Source: Hyphobacterium marinum (GTDB taxonomy: Bacteria > Pseudomonadota > Alphaproteobacteria > Caulobacterales > Maricaulaceae). From it: DNA of 64,000 bases. Each line of letters begins with the position of its first letter. Position 1 is the first letter of the stretch. Positions 1-9,402 of this stretch are shown one piece after another. The notes below the pieces were generated by a model. It was not told where the DNA came from and searched no databases. It worked only from the letters and a program-made list of their open reading frames with translations. Position numbers and translations under genes: made by a program. Location of the stretch: assembly GCF_036330325.1 (NCBI RefSeq), contig NZ_JAZDRO010000004.1, positions 62,001 through 126,000 on the forward strand, given 5' to 3'.

Positions 1-200
1 AACCCGATGGCGACCGGCGCTTCAACCGGTCGAGCTATTTCGAGGTCGAGATTCGCAAGAAAGCGCCCGAAGGCAAGGCCGAGGACGACCACGAGCTGGT
101 CTGGCTCGATCCGGTCAAGGCCCAGCGCCGGGTTCGCGATGATGCCGCCGCATGGGCGATTGCCGCCTGGCTGCGGGCCCGCGCCAGGCCCGCGGATTAA
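1..200 (+). CDS. NUDIX-like hydrolase, C-terminal end (partial)
   Basis: The frame is open from the window edge to a TAA at 198-200 and gives about 65 residues. The visible end has the pattern FEVEI, then DDHELVWLDP, then AWAIAAWLR. This resembles the last strand and helix of short NUDIX proteins, where an acidic DDHE stretch precedes a WL pair. The catalytic NUDIX box would lie upstream of the window, so the family call is an inference from the tail only. No downstream gene is coupled to it; an 85-base gap precedes the next start. Confidence 0.5.
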   Translation, partial: PDGDRRFNRSSYFEVEIRKKAPEGKAEDDHELVWLDPVKAQRRVRDDAAAWAIAAWLRARARPAD

Positions 201-285
201 ATTAAGGAATTTCCCCCTTTGCATTGACGCGCGGGCGCGCCTCGCGGTCCAATGATTGCCACCAATACGCGAATGGGGGGAACAC

Positions 286-975
286 ATGGCACGCGGGATA
301 AAGACAGGAGCGGTACTGGGCTTGCTGGCCGGGAGCCTTGCCAGCACTTCCACTGCCGCGGACCCGATCCGGGTCGAGGTCGAACCCGGACGGTTTGCGA
401 CAGAAGCGGCGCTCGTCGATCACGTCCATGCGACCCTGCGCGGTGTGACCGCCGATATCCGCGGCGCGGACCCCGCCGGGGGCGTGGTCCTGCTGGACGG
501 TGATGAGGCGGCAGCCCGCGCGCTGCGTGCCGACCCGGTCTTCCTCCGTGTCGCCCATGATGGTCCGGAAGAGCCGCGCCTGCGCAATGTGCTGATCGAG
601 ATATCCAATGACGGCGCGACCGCTGAACCCTTCCGGGATTCGGCACGTCCCGATCCGGTTTTGGACGGGCCGACCGGCTGGCCGGGTGAGGTGGTCCGCG
701 TTGATGCGCTCGCGGCTGACGGCGCTGTGATCGCCACGGTGTTTGTCCGAGATCCGCGTTTCGTCCGCTATGAGGGCTGGAATCCGGACGGCAGCCACGA
801 GACCGGCTCGAACCGGTCCTTTGTCGATGATACCCAGGTGCTCGATATCCTCGTTGCCCTGCCTGCCGAGGCCGAGCGCGTTGTCGTTTATGACCGGCTG
901 GACGTTCCCGAAGAGCCGGACGGCCGCCGCCGGCTGGGCGATTTCCGGATCAGCGAGGCGGAGGACGCGCAATGA
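286..975 (+). CDS. Secreted protein coupled to M64 peptidase; possible split M64 N-terminal domain
   Basis: This 229-residue protein has a signal peptide ending near ASTSTAA (residues about 18-25). I chose the ATG at 286 because GGGGGGAA lies just upstream; an in-frame ATG at 256 has no such site. The stop overlaps the start of the M64 peptidase gene in an ATGA junction, so the two are translationally coupled. Residues about 130-205 (WPGEVVRVDAL, an RDPRFVRYEGW segment, then a strand ending VVVYDRL) recall the N-terminal domain that precedes the catalytic domain in many M64 proteins. That domain is not obvious in the peptidase next door. The likeness is by eye only; otherwise this is an uncharacterised exported protein. 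Confidence 0.75.
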   Translation: MARGIKTGAVLGLLAGSLASTSTAADPIRVEVEPGRFATEAALVDHVHATLRGVTADIRGADPAGGVVLLDGDEAAARALRADPVFLRVAHDGPEEPRLRNVLIEISNDGATAEPFRDSARPDPVLDGPTGWPGEVVRVDALAADGAVIATVFVRDPRFVRYEGWNPDGSHETGSNRSFVDDTQVLDILVALPAEAERVVVYDRLDVPEEPDGRRRLGDFRISEAEDAQ

Positions 976-2951
976 TCCGCGCGCTCGCGAGCCTGGCTGC
1001 CCTGGCGCTCGCGGTCCCAGCGGCGTCGGCACAGACGCTGGTGCCCATACATCTCACCGGTGATCCCGATACGCGGATCAACTACGTCATCATGGCCGAC
1101 GGTTTTACGGCTGGTGAGATGGACAGTTTCCGGACTGCGGCGGACACATTCCGCGACCTGCTGCTCGGGTCCTCGCCCTATGTGCGCTATGCCGACTACA
1201 TCAATGTCTACCGCCTGGAACTGGTCTCGAACGAAAGCGGTGTCAGCACCCCGTCCACGACCGTTGACACCGTCTTGCGATCCGTCCTGGGGTGTTTCTC
1301 GATCGACAGGCTGTTGTGCGCGGACAATGCGCGCGGATCCGCTGCGCTGACTGCCGCCGACCCGGACATCAACTTTCATATCCGGCTGATCGTTGCCAAT
1401 TCGCAGACCTATGGCGGCGGGGGCGGGTACTTCGCCACGACGACCCTGCACCCGGCGGCGGGCAGCGTGTTCGAGCACGAGATCGGCCACAGCTATGCCT
1501 CGCTGAACGATGAATACGAGGACGCCAATATCTGCGCCCAGCAGCCCGGCCTTTACGGTCCGCCGGGCGAGATCAACACCAGCGCCCAGTCGACGCGCGC
1601 GGCCAGCCCCTGGACGATGTGGATCGATGCCGGAACACCGGTGCCGACCACGGGCACGACGCCCAGCGTGCCGGGCATGTATGAGGGCGGGCACTATTGC
1701 TCCACCGGCGTGTGGCGGCCGACCTATGACTCGCTGATGCGGTCACTGAACCGGCCGATGGACCCGATCAATTCCGAGCAGTTCGTGCGCGTCTTCCACC
1801 GCACGGCCTCGGGGTTCGATGCGGTCAATCCGCCTGCCGGCGCGGTCTCGGTACCGCGTGACGGGCGTATCCGCTTCACCGCCATCCCGAAGACCATAAC
1901 CGGGACCGCCTTTGGCTTGACCTGGCGGGTCAATGGGCAGGTAGTCCAGGCACCGGCCGCCGCTGACAGCGGGGTCGAAGGTCCATCCGCCGACGGTATC
2001 GGCTTCTTTGCTGACGGGACCCGTTACGCCTTCATCGCGTCCGCCTTTGGGCCGGGACAACACACCGTGACGGCGACATTGCGCGACGACACGGCGCTTG
2101 TCCGCAATGATCCGGGCACGGACCTCGTTCACGAACAAAGCTGGACAGTCACAGTCGAGGATCGTGATACGCCGTCCGCCCGGCTTGCCGCCGCCGTTCT
2201 GCCCTATGCGCGCTCGGTATCGGGCGGCGCGGCCGCGACAGCGTTCGCGACGGTGATCAATTCCGGAACCGACACCGCGACCGGCTGCACGCTCGCGCTT
2301 CAGGACAGTGCGGGCAATGCCAGTCCGGCGACGTTCAGCTACCGTGCGACCGACCCGGCCACGAATACGCCTCTGGGCGGTGACAATCCGACATTCACGA
2401 CCGGACCGGGCGCCTTCTCGACCTTCGTGTTTTCGGCGGCCTTTGCCGGCACGGTGTCAGGGTCCGAGAATTTCGTGGTCGCCGATTGTGCCAATTCCGA
2501 TCCGTCCCCGCGCGGTGCAGGTGTGAATTCGGCGCTGATCTCCAGCGGGCCGACGGCGACCCCGGATATCGTCTCGGTGGCGGCGACGCTGGGTACACCC
2601 GGTGTCACGGATCTGCCCAGCAATGGCGGGCGCGGCGTTTTCGCGGTTTCGGCGGTCAATATCGGCGCGGCGGGTGACGTGATCGTACGGGCTGATCTCG
2701 GCCCGGTCAGCCTGCCCATCGAAGCCGATATCTGCGAGACCAATCCCGCCACGGGGCAGTGCGTTACGGATCGTCTGAACCGTCTGCCGGTGACGTTCGG
2801 AGCCAATGAGATCAAGACCTTCGCGGTCCGGTTGCGGGCGCGGGGACCGATCCAGTTTGCACCGGAACGCTATCGCATCTTCCTGCTGTTCCAGGACGGG
2901 GGCAATGTCAGCCGGGGCGGAACAAGCGTGGCGGTCCGGACCAACGAATAG
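972..2951 (+). CDS. M64-family (IgA peptidase type) secreted zinc metallopeptidase
   Basis: A 659-residue exported protein with a signal peptide ending at PAASA (about residue 20). The catalytic signature is HEIGHSYASLNDEY at residues 169-182. It contains HExxH plus a downstream DEY, the arrangement of peptidase family M64. Residues about 25-290 form the catalytic domain. A beta-rich segment follows (about 290-400), and the last 260 residues are a module also found in the next two genes (shared pattern AAAVLPYARSV, then ATAFATVINSG, then FAVSAVNIG). The natural substrate is unknown. A surface or extracellular protein-processing role follows from the export signal and the family. Confidence 0.85.
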   Translation: MIRALASLAALALAVPAASAQTLVPIHLTGDPDTRINYVIMADGFTAGEMDSFRTAADTFRDLLLGSSPYVRYADYINVYRLELVSNESGVSTPSTTVDTVLRSVLGCFSIDRLLCADNARGSAALTAADPDINFHIRLIVANSQTYGGGGGYFATTTLHPAAGSVFEHEIGHSYASLNDEYEDANICAQQPGLYGPPGEINTSAQSTRAASPWTMWIDAGTPVPTTGTTPSVPGMYEGGHYCSTGVWRPTYDSLMRSLNRPMDPINSEQFVRVFHRTASGFDAVNPPAGAVSVPRDGRIRFTAIPKTITGTAFGLTWRVNGQVVQAPAAADSGVEGPSADGIGFFADGTRYAFIASAFGPGQHTVTATLRDDTALVRNDPGTDLVHEQSWTVTVEDRDTPSARLAAAVLPYARSVSGGAAATAFATVINSGTDTATGCTLALQDSAGNASPATFSYRATDPATNTPLGGDNPTFTTGPGAFSTFVFSAAFAGTVSGSENFVVADCANSDPSPRGAGVNSALISSGPTATPDIVSVAATLGTPGVTDLPSNGGRGVFAVSAVNIGAAGDVIVRADLGPVSLPIEADICETNPATGQCVTDRLNRLPVTFGANEIKTFAVRLRARGPIQFAPERYRIFLLFQDGGNVSRGGTSVAVRTNE

Positions 2952-3051
2952 CCGCAACGCCCCTGTACAATGCTGGTCCGCGGCTGTCTCTGGATTGTCA
3001 TTTTGCTATCGTAAGTTAGAGTGGCCGAAAGCTTGTGGGGGATTTGACATC

Positions 3052-4701
3052 ATGCGTTCTGCACTCATTGCGGCTGCAATTCTGTTTGCGGCTCCGGCTA
3101 CAGTTCATGCCCAGGCGAGCATTTCCGGCTCGATACTGCCTTCGGCACGATCAACGGGCGTTGGAACACCGGCGACGGCGTTTGCGGCCATCGCCAATGG
3201 CGGCGACGCCCAGGCCGACAACTGCCGCCCGGAATGCTTCAATTGCGGACCCGGTGCCGTCGATGCGGCCTTCAGCTATCAGACCACCACGCCGGCGAAT
3301 GCACTGTCAGGGACGCCGAATACTCCTGCCAACATCCCTGCCGGAGAGACGCAGAACTACCTGTTTTCGCTGACGCCGAACTCGGTCTTCAGCGGCCAGG
3401 CGGCGGTGATCGATTTTGTCTGCGACAACGGCGTGCGGGGCACCTACCGCCCCGGGCTGACGGATTTCATTCTGTCATCTGATCCCAATTCGCCCGACAT
3501 CCTGGCCATTGCCTCGACGATTTCCGGTGACGGCGTCGCCCGCATCACGACCCCCAATGGCTTCATCCCGTTTGCCGTATCGGCCGTGAATATCGGATCC
3601 GGTGACCCGCCTGCCGGGGACCTGTCCAGCCCCTCAGCCGGAAACAACCAGGCAACCATCCGCGTCTATCCCGAAGCAGGCGGGCTCGACCTGCCTCTGC
3701 TCTACGATATCTGCGAGGCCAATAATCTCAGCCAGTGCATCGGGCCGCGCGGCACCAGTGTCAGCGCGCAAATCGGCGACCAGCCCTCATACTTTGTCGT
3801 GCGGGCTCTGGGGCAGGGGGCGGGCGTGCCCTTCTTTCCCGATATCGTCCGGGTCAATGTCGTCTTTGAAAGTCAGGACGAGACCCAGCGCGGCCGGACC
3901 AGCGTTGCCGCAATCGTGACCGGCCCCAGCGTCGGCCAGAACGACACCATGCCGGTTGGCATCTGGAATATGGACGTCAGTGGACCGGCCGCAGGTTTCG
4001 GCGAGATCGGTGAAGGCATGATCGTCATTGATGGCGGTGGCGGACTGACAGCGTTTGCCAATGTCGAGATACTGGGGGCCAACGGATCTGAATACGGCTT
4101 CTTTGGCGAGGTTGGTGCGGACAGCGGTGCCACGCCGCCCACCTTCACCGGATCGGTCTTCGACATCAACGACAATAACCCCGCCGTCAGCTATGACTTC
4201 AACGGGATATGGGGTCCGCAGACCGTCGTGCGAGGCAATCTGACGGTCCCCGCCACCGACGGACCAGACCTGTCAGGGCCACAGCTGGCGAATAACCAGA
4301 CACGGCGTATCCGGGCTGTCTATGACCAGCTGACCGACCGGGCGGTGACCCAGGCCGGGATCGCGGGAACCTATGATCTGGTTGATGAAGACGGCGGAAC
4401 TCCGCGCGATATCGGTGACATCACGATTGATGCGCAAGGCCAGTTGTCCGGCACGGTCAGCGACCAGAGCGCCAATATCTGTCAGGCAACAGGAGACATG
4501 ACCCAGGTTCAGGCCGGCAAGAACATCTTCTTCGTCAACATGACCCTGACCGGGGCTTGCCAGTTTGCGTCAATGTATAGCGGTCATGCCGCCCAGATGG
4601 ATGATCCCGACAATGGCATTACCAATGGCCTGGCGATGATATTCGGGAACCAGAACGCCATCGTTCAGATCGCCCTCGTCCCGGATGCCCAGTTTCCATG
4701 A
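3052..4701 (+). CDS. Secreted protein with M64-associated beta module
   Basis: This 549-residue protein starts at the ATG at 3052 (signal peptide MRSALIAAAILFAAPATVHA). The frame stays open upstream, but nothing upstream looks like an exported N-terminus. Residues about 20-290 match the C-terminal module of the preceding M64 peptidase and the N-terminal half of the next gene (SILPSARSTGVG, TPATAFAAIANGG, FAVSAVNIGSG, YDICEAN). Residues about 300-549 form a second part shared only with the next gene (GIWNMDVSG, IRAVYDQLTDRAV, YSGHAAQ). Cysteines in the module (CRPECFNC, FVCDNG, YDICEANNLSQC) suggest disulfides. I recognise no enzyme motif. The role is unknown and the protein is probably extracellular. 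Confidence 0.8.
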   Translation: MRSALIAAAILFAAPATVHAQASISGSILPSARSTGVGTPATAFAAIANGGDAQADNCRPECFNCGPGAVDAAFSYQTTTPANALSGTPNTPANIPAGETQNYLFSLTPNSVFSGQAAVIDFVCDNGVRGTYRPGLTDFILSSDPNSPDILAIASTISGDGVARITTPNGFIPFAVSAVNIGSGDPPAGDLSSPSAGNNQATIRVYPEAGGLDLPLLYDICEANNLSQCIGPRGTSVSAQIGDQPSYFVVRALGQGAGVPFFPDIVRVNVVFESQDETQRGRTSVAAIVTGPSVGQNDTMPVGIWNMDVSGPAAGFGEIGEGMIVIDGGGGLTAFANVEILGANGSEYGFFGEVGADSGATPPTFTGSVFDINDNNPAVSYDFNGIWGPQTVVRGNLTVPATDGPDLSGPQLANNQTRRIRAVYDQLTDRAVTQAGIAGTYDLVDEDGGTPRDIGDITIDAQGQLSGTVSDQSANICQATGDMTQVQAGKNIFFVNMTLTGACQFASMYSGHAAQMDDPDNGITNGLAMIFGNQNAIVQIALVPDAQFP

Positions 4702-5109
4702 CAAGACCGGTCTGTCGGCTGAGTTGTTGACCAGTCCTTGGCTCGGCCTCCTTGGCAGCAGCCTGACAGCGCCATTGTCTTGTAGGCCGACTCCAAACAT
4801 GACTCCAGGTGGTCCCTCCGGCACCGCCCAATGCTGATCTTGAATTCGTTTTGCTCGGAAGCCCCATCCGCGGCCGGGATGACTGGCCGGCATTGTTTGG
4901 CGGCGATGTCTGGGGTCATGCAATATTTAGCATTGCTAAAAAATACTGGGACAGGGCGCGAGCGCGGCCAAAAATAAATTCAATGCACATCCCGCGTTCA
5001 TCGCTGGTTTATATACATTACATTTTCAATAGACTCGCCAGAATCCCGATTGACTCAAAAATCGAAGTATAGTGAAGGGCGCTCCGGTTAATCGCTGCAA
5101 GGAGCTTAT
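4702..5109. other. Intergenic region with AT-rich leader and small palindrome
   Basis: About 400 bases without a convincing gene. The first half has GC typical of the genome and no hairpin with a T-tract. The second half (about 4920-5080) is clearly AT-rich and holds a perfect inverted repeat, TTTAGC at 4926-4931 and GCTAAA at 4935-4940. This AT-rich stretch is the likely promoter and operator region for the gene starting at 5110, which has a good ribosome site (AAGGAG) at 5099-5104. Confidence 0.5.
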
Positions 5110-6672
5110 ATGCGCGCATCACTGTACTCAGCCGTTTTCGCCATGATCGTGGCGCTTTCGGCCCAGGCCCAGGCCCAGACGTCGATTTCGGCGGCCATTC
5201 TGCCAACGGCCCGCACCACCACGGTAGGCCAACCGGCAACCGCCTTCGCGTCCATCGTCAATTCCGGCAGTCAGATGGCAACCGGTTGCCGACCGGCGCT
5301 GATGGACGGTTCACTGCCTGTCGCCTTGGCCTACCAGACGACCAGTCCGGCCAATGCGCTGACGGGGACAGCGAACACGCCAGCGGACATCGCGCCCGGT
5401 TCAACGCAGAACTACCTGTTCAGCCTGACGCCGTCCCAGTCCTTTGACTCGCTGCCCGTGATTATCGACTTCCTGTGTGATGACGGTGTGCGAGGGGCCT
5501 ATGTCCGCGGCGTCACGACATTCGAACTCTCGAGCCGTGCCTTTGCGCCGGACATCATCGCCGTTGCCGCGACCCTCTCCGGGGACGGCGTGGCGCGGGG
5601 TAATGCGCCTGACGGTTTTGCCGCGTTCACCGTGTCGGCGGTCAATATCGGCGCCGGTCCGGCTCCGGTCACGGTGCGGCCGGTATCGGGGCTGCTGGAC
5701 ATGCCGGTGCGGTACGACATCTGCCAGACCGATGCCCAGTCGCAATGCCTTGGCCCGCGGGCGTCCAGCGTGACCGTGACCATGGGCAGCGAGCCGGCCT
5801 TCTTCGTCGTCCGGGCGATCGGTCTCGGGGCGGGTATCCCGCTGTATGCCGACGTTCTGCGGACCGATGTCGTGTTTTCCGATGCCGAGCATGTTGTGCG
5901 CGGGCGAACCAGTGTCGCAGCGACCTTCCCTGGTCCGCAGGCTGATCCGGCCGCCGGGCAAATGCCTGCCGGGCTGTGGACTCTGGTTGTCGATGGCAAC
6001 GGTCTGGACCATGGCGACCGGATTGTCGGCCGGCTCGCGATCGACCCGCAGGGGGGTGTGTCCGGGGATGCCGACCGCGTCCGTTACGAGACCTATGCCG
6101 GGGATTACGGATTGCAGGGCATGATCACTGCCGACGCCGCTGCGCTGCCGCAACCGGCGCTGCAGGGCAGCCTCGTCGAAGCGTTCGACATCGAGACGGG
6201 CGAGATCCCGCCCTACCCGGTCTCTGGCGTCTGGAGCCACCGCACCGGTCTGCGCGCCACGGTCGAGCCGCACGCCACGCTGCGCCGCCGGATCCGGGCG
6301 GTCTACAGCCCGGATTCGCTGCGGACGGTGACGCTTGCCGATCTGGCGGATCAGTATGACTTCCTCTACCGCGACGGCAATGCGGAGCCTGCCGATCTGG
6401 GCAATGTCGCGCTGACCGCTGCGGGCGGCCTGACGGTCAGCCTGCCGGGCCTGCTCTGCCAAGTGGACGGAACACTGTCCCAGCCCCAGGCCGGCTTCAA
6501 CCTGATGACGGTTTCCCTGACGCTGTCGGGCGGGGGCTGCCTGCTGGCAGGGGTCTATACCGGTCACGCGGCGGTCGTGACCGAGACCATCGGAGGTCAT
6601 GAAACCGAAGTGATCGGCGTCGTTTTCGGCGACGAGTCGATGATCGACTCCTTCATGCTGGCGCGCCAGTAG
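5110..6672 (+). CDS. Secreted protein with M64-associated beta module (paralogue)
   Basis: A 520-residue exported protein (signal peptide ending ALSAQAQAQ) with an AAGGAG ribosome site 5 bases before ATG. It is a full-length paralogue of the gene at 3052. The N-terminal module is shared with that gene and with the M64 peptidase (ILPTARTTTVGQPATAF, FTVSAVNIGAG, YDICQTDAQSQC), and the C-terminal half with that gene only (GLWTLVVDGNG, RIRAVYSPDSLRTVT, YTGHAAV). The extra cysteine cluster at about residue 60 of the paralogue is reduced to a single C here. Tandem duplication is the simplest explanation. I assign no biochemical function. Confidence 0.8.
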   Translation: MRASLYSAVFAMIVALSAQAQAQTSISAAILPTARTTTVGQPATAFASIVNSGSQMATGCRPALMDGSLPVALAYQTTSPANALTGTANTPADIAPGSTQNYLFSLTPSQSFDSLPVIIDFLCDDGVRGAYVRGVTTFELSSRAFAPDIIAVAATLSGDGVARGNAPDGFAAFTVSAVNIGAGPAPVTVRPVSGLLDMPVRYDICQTDAQSQCLGPRASSVTVTMGSEPAFFVVRAIGLGAGIPLYADVLRTDVVFSDAEHVVRGRTSVAATFPGPQADPAAGQMPAGLWTLVVDGNGLDHGDRIVGRLAIDPQGGVSGDADRVRYETYAGDYGLQGMITADAAALPQPALQGSLVEAFDIETGEIPPYPVSGVWSHRTGLRATVEPHATLRRRIRAVYSPDSLRTVTLADLADQYDFLYRDGNAEPADLGNVALTAAGGLTVSLPGLLCQVDGTLSQPQAGFNLMTVSLTLSGGGCLLAGVYTGHAAVVTETIGGHETEVIGVVFGDESMIDSFMLARQ

Positions 6673-6711
6673 CCTGGCTGGGCAGGGCCGGCGGACGCCA
6701 ACGCCGCCGGC

Positions 6712-7887
6712 CTACCGACCCAGCTCCTTCATCGCCGCGTCGACACCGTCGAGCGTCAGCGGGAACATGCGGTGCGGGCCGATGATCTCGCGGATAAGGC
6801 GGATCGAGTAGGTATTGTCCCACCATTTTTCCGGTTCGGGATTAAGCCAGACGAGCGAGGGGTAGGCTTCGACGAGGCGTTTGAGCCAGACCGAGCCGGC
6901 CTCCTCATTCCAGCCCTCCACCGAGCCGCCGGCATGGGTGATTTCGTAAGGGGCCATCGCCGCATCGCCGACGAGCACAATTTTCCAGTCGCGCGGGTAT
7001 TTGTGCAGCAGGTCCATCGTCGGCACGGTCTCGGCCCGGCGGCGCAGGTTTGACTTCCACACGCCCTCGTAGACGCAGTTGTGAAAGTAGAAATAGTCGA
7101 GATTCTTGAAGGTCGAGCGGGCCGCCGAGAACAGCTCTTCACAGGTCCGCACATAAGGGTCCATTGATCCGCCAACGTCGAAGAGCGCGAGCACCTTGAT
7201 GGCGTTGCGCTTTTCCTTGCGCATCTGCACGTCGAGCCAGCCCTGGCGCGCCGTGGCGCTGATCGTGCCGGAGAGGTCGAGCTCCTCGTGCGCGCTGTCG
7301 CGGGCGAATTTGCGCAGGCGGCGCAGCGCGACCTTCAGATTGCGGGTTCCGAGCTGGCGGTCTCCGTCGAGGTCCTTGTAGCGGCGCTGTTCCCACACTT
7401 TCACCGCGCGCCTGTTGCGTGACTGTCCGCCAATACGCACGCCGGCCGGGTTGTAGCCCGAATGCCCGAAGGGCGAGGTGCCGCCGGTCCCGATCCATTT
7501 CTTGCCGCCCTCGTGACGTTTCTCCTGCTCCTCGAGGCGCTGCTTCAGCGTCTCCATCAGTTCTTCGAAGGGCAGCGCTTCCATCGCCGCCATTTCTTCC
7601 GGGCTTAACAGGGCTTCCATCGCCGCGCGCAGCCACTCCTCGGGGATGTCCTTCTCTTCGAAGAGGGCAGTGAGGGCTTCAACGCCCTGGAAAACGTGGC
7701 CGAAGACTGCGTCGAACTTGTCGAAGTCGCGCTCGTCCTTCACGAGAATCGTCCGGCTCACCGAGTAGAAATGGTCGATGTCGGGGGCCACCGCGCCCTT
7801 TTCCAGCGCCTCGAGCAGGGTCAGGTATTCCCGGGTCGTGACCGGGATTTTCGCGTCGCGCAGGGTGGAGAAGAAGCGGTGGAGCAT
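6712..7887 (-). CDS. VWA domain (CoxE-like) protein
   Basis: A 391-residue cytoplasmic protein of the CoxE/YeiM-like VWA group. Residues 237-243 read DVGGSMD, a metal-ion-dependent adhesion site of the DxGxS type. The region before it (about 120-180) is basic and charged, as usual in this family. These proteins work with MoxR AAA ATPases as chaperone or metal-insertion pairs. A MoxR gene lies on the same strand at 11130-12005, separated by five unrelated genes. The client is unknown. Confidence 0.85.
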   Translation of the reverse strand: MLHRFFSTLRDAKIPVTTREYLTLLEALEKGAVAPDIDHFYSVSRTILVKDERDFDKFDAVFGHVFQGVEALTALFEEKDIPEEWLRAAMEALLSPEEMAAMEALPFEELMETLKQRLEEQEKRHEGGKKWIGTGGTSPFGHSGYNPAGVRIGGQSRNRRAVKVWEQRRYKDLDGDRQLGTRNLKVALRRLRKFARDSAHEELDLSGTISATARQGWLDVQMRKEKRNAIKVLALFDVGGSMDPYVRTCEELFSAARSTFKNLDYFYFHNCVYEGVWKSNLRRRAETVPTMDLLHKYPRDWKIVLVGDAAMAPYEITHAGGSVEGWNEEAGSVWLKRLVEAYPSLVWLNPEPEKWWDNTYSIRLIREIIGPHRMFPLTLDGVDAAMKELGR

Positions 7888-7931
7888 GGGGCTTGGTCCT
7901 TTGGTTCAGACTAGCCCCGCAGCCGTGTCAT

Positions 7932-9065
7932 TCAATCCCGCGGGGGCAGCCCCTCACCCTGGCCGGATTCCCTTTCGGTGAAGGCGGCAATATCCGCCGC
8001 GATCTGCTCGGCCGCCAGGCGGCCGTCCGCGTCTGGCGCAGTCTCCGCCGCGACACGGGCAAATCCGCTGGCCTGACGCAGGGCGAGGCCGGGCGAGACG
8101 CCACGCAGCGCGTCCCGATACCGGTCATGGGCCGCTTGCAGGGCGAAGGCGTGAACGTCCGGATCCGGTCCGGCGGGCGTGTGGCCGGCGATCAATCCTT
8201 CGACTAAGTGGCGTGCGAAATCGCTGATCGCGGACTGGGTGGTATCATCCGGCGGTGTCTCCGGCTCGGCGATGATGGCGAAGACCGTCGCGCCGGCGCG
8301 TCCGCTGCGCACACTGACCGGGGCATTAGGATAGAAATCCGGATAGGTCCGGAACCGGACCGGCAAGCCACCGATCTGCGCGGTATAGGGACCGTCTGTT
8401 GCTTCGCCCGTCAGCCGCCAGCTGAGAAGATTGTCCTCTGCGTCGGGATTGCTGTCGCTGTCAACAAGGGCTTCGGTACGCAGATGAACGCGATCATCCA
8501 TCCGGTAGTCGCACCGGACATGATGGGGGAAGGGCGATTCCAGTGAGACGAGACGGGCCGTGCCGGTCGAGGCGCACACCAGCCCTGTCGCCCGATGCAG
8601 ATAAGCGTGCTCGTAAATGTCCCAACTGTCGGGTTCGGCGAGGGCTGAGGCATGAAGTGCCTCGTCTGCTGCGCGCCGGGCGAGGCTTTCATCGCCGGTC
8701 GCCCTGGCAAGGAAGCTGGCCCCGGTATGGAATTGCTGGCGCAGGGCGGCTGCTTCGGGTGATGAGCCAGCGGTCAAGGCCAGGCCTTCCTCCACGATCC
8801 CGGCCAGTGTCAGCCAGTCGTCGAGCCGGATGGCGACCTGCATGCGGACCTGAAGCGCAGCGGCGCGTTCGAGGTCCGTGCGCGCGCTGTCATAGGCGGC
8901 CCGGGCCAGGCAATCCGCATTGCGCGTCTCCGGGCCGTTGGCGGCACCATAGTGTTCGGCCAGGGCGTCGCGTGCGGCCGCGAGCTGGCCTGGATGGGCG
9001 ATCTGGTCTGTCGAGAAATCGGAACAATTGAACAGCTGCGCGACCGCTATCAGCCCCACGAGCAT
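7932..9065 (-). CDS. Uncharacterised exported protein
   Basis: A 377-residue protein, start supported by GCAGGAG just upstream of ATG. The first 16 residues are hydrophobic (LVGLIAVAQLF), followed by cysteine 14; this looks like a short signal peptide or a poor lipobox. Residues about 20-150 are alanine-rich helices that could be TPR-like (repeated A-rich amphipathic stretches). The middle (about 180-270) is beta-rich, with LVCASTGTARLVSLE and a two-strand pattern. I do not recognise a family. Confidence 0.6.
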   Translation of the reverse strand: MLVGLIAVAQLFNCSDFSTDQIAHPGQLAAARDALAEHYGAANGPETRNADCLARAAYDSARTDLERAAALQVRMQVAIRLDDWLTLAGIVEEGLALTAGSSPEAAALRQQFHTGASFLARATGDESLARRAADEALHASALAEPDSWDIYEHAYLHRATGLVCASTGTARLVSLESPFPHHVRCDYRMDDRVHLRTEALVDSDSNPDAEDNLLSWRLTGEATDGPYTAQIGGLPVRFRTYPDFYPNAPVSVRSGRAGATVFAIIAEPETPPDDTTQSAISDFARHLVEGLIAGHTPAGPDPDVHAFALQAAHDRYRDALRGVSPGLALRQASGFARVAAETAPDADGRLAAEQIAADIAAFTERESGQGEGLPPRD

Positions 9066-9146
9066 GGTTTGGCTCCTGCAAGGTAAAGCCCCGGCAATTC
9101 AGCATACGGCCGGGTCGTACACCAGCGGAATTCGCGTGTGGATCTG

Positions 9147-9389
9147 CTAGCCCTCATGCTTGATCAGCCAGCGCCAGACCCCGAGCAGGTTGATGCCGAA
9201 GAGAACCAGGTTCTGGACCATCAGGCTCCAGGTGTCGTCGAGCCATCCCGCCGTGATCCAGGCAATTGAGGAGAGGGTGAAAAGCGCGAATCCCCAGCCG
9301 GTAATCCGTCCGCCGAACCGGCCGGCGATCATGAGGGCGGCGACAATCCCGGAGATCGCCGCCGCCCATCTGACGGTTTCGTCAAGCAT
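9147..9389 (-). CDS. Small inner-membrane protein with three predicted helices
   Basis: An 80-residue protein with three hydrophobic stretches (about residues 8-25, 30-48 and 57-76). The end, VQNLVLFGINLLGVWRWL, resembles the last helix of PnuC-like and related small membrane proteins found in alphaproteobacteria, but the protein is far too short to be a PnuC transporter. The start has CAGG 3 bases upstream of ATG. Function unknown. Confidence 0.65.
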   Translation of the reverse strand: MLDETVRWAAAISGIVAALMIAGRFGGRITGWGFALFTLSSIAWITAGWLDDTWSLMVQNLVLFGINLLGVWRWLIKHEG

Positions 9390-9402
9390 GACCTGATTGG
9401 AT

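Noticed and set aside
5401..6600. A 399-codon frame antisense to the secreted protein at 5110
   Set aside because: The plus-strand protein has a signal peptide and a full-length paralogue; the antisense frame has neither.
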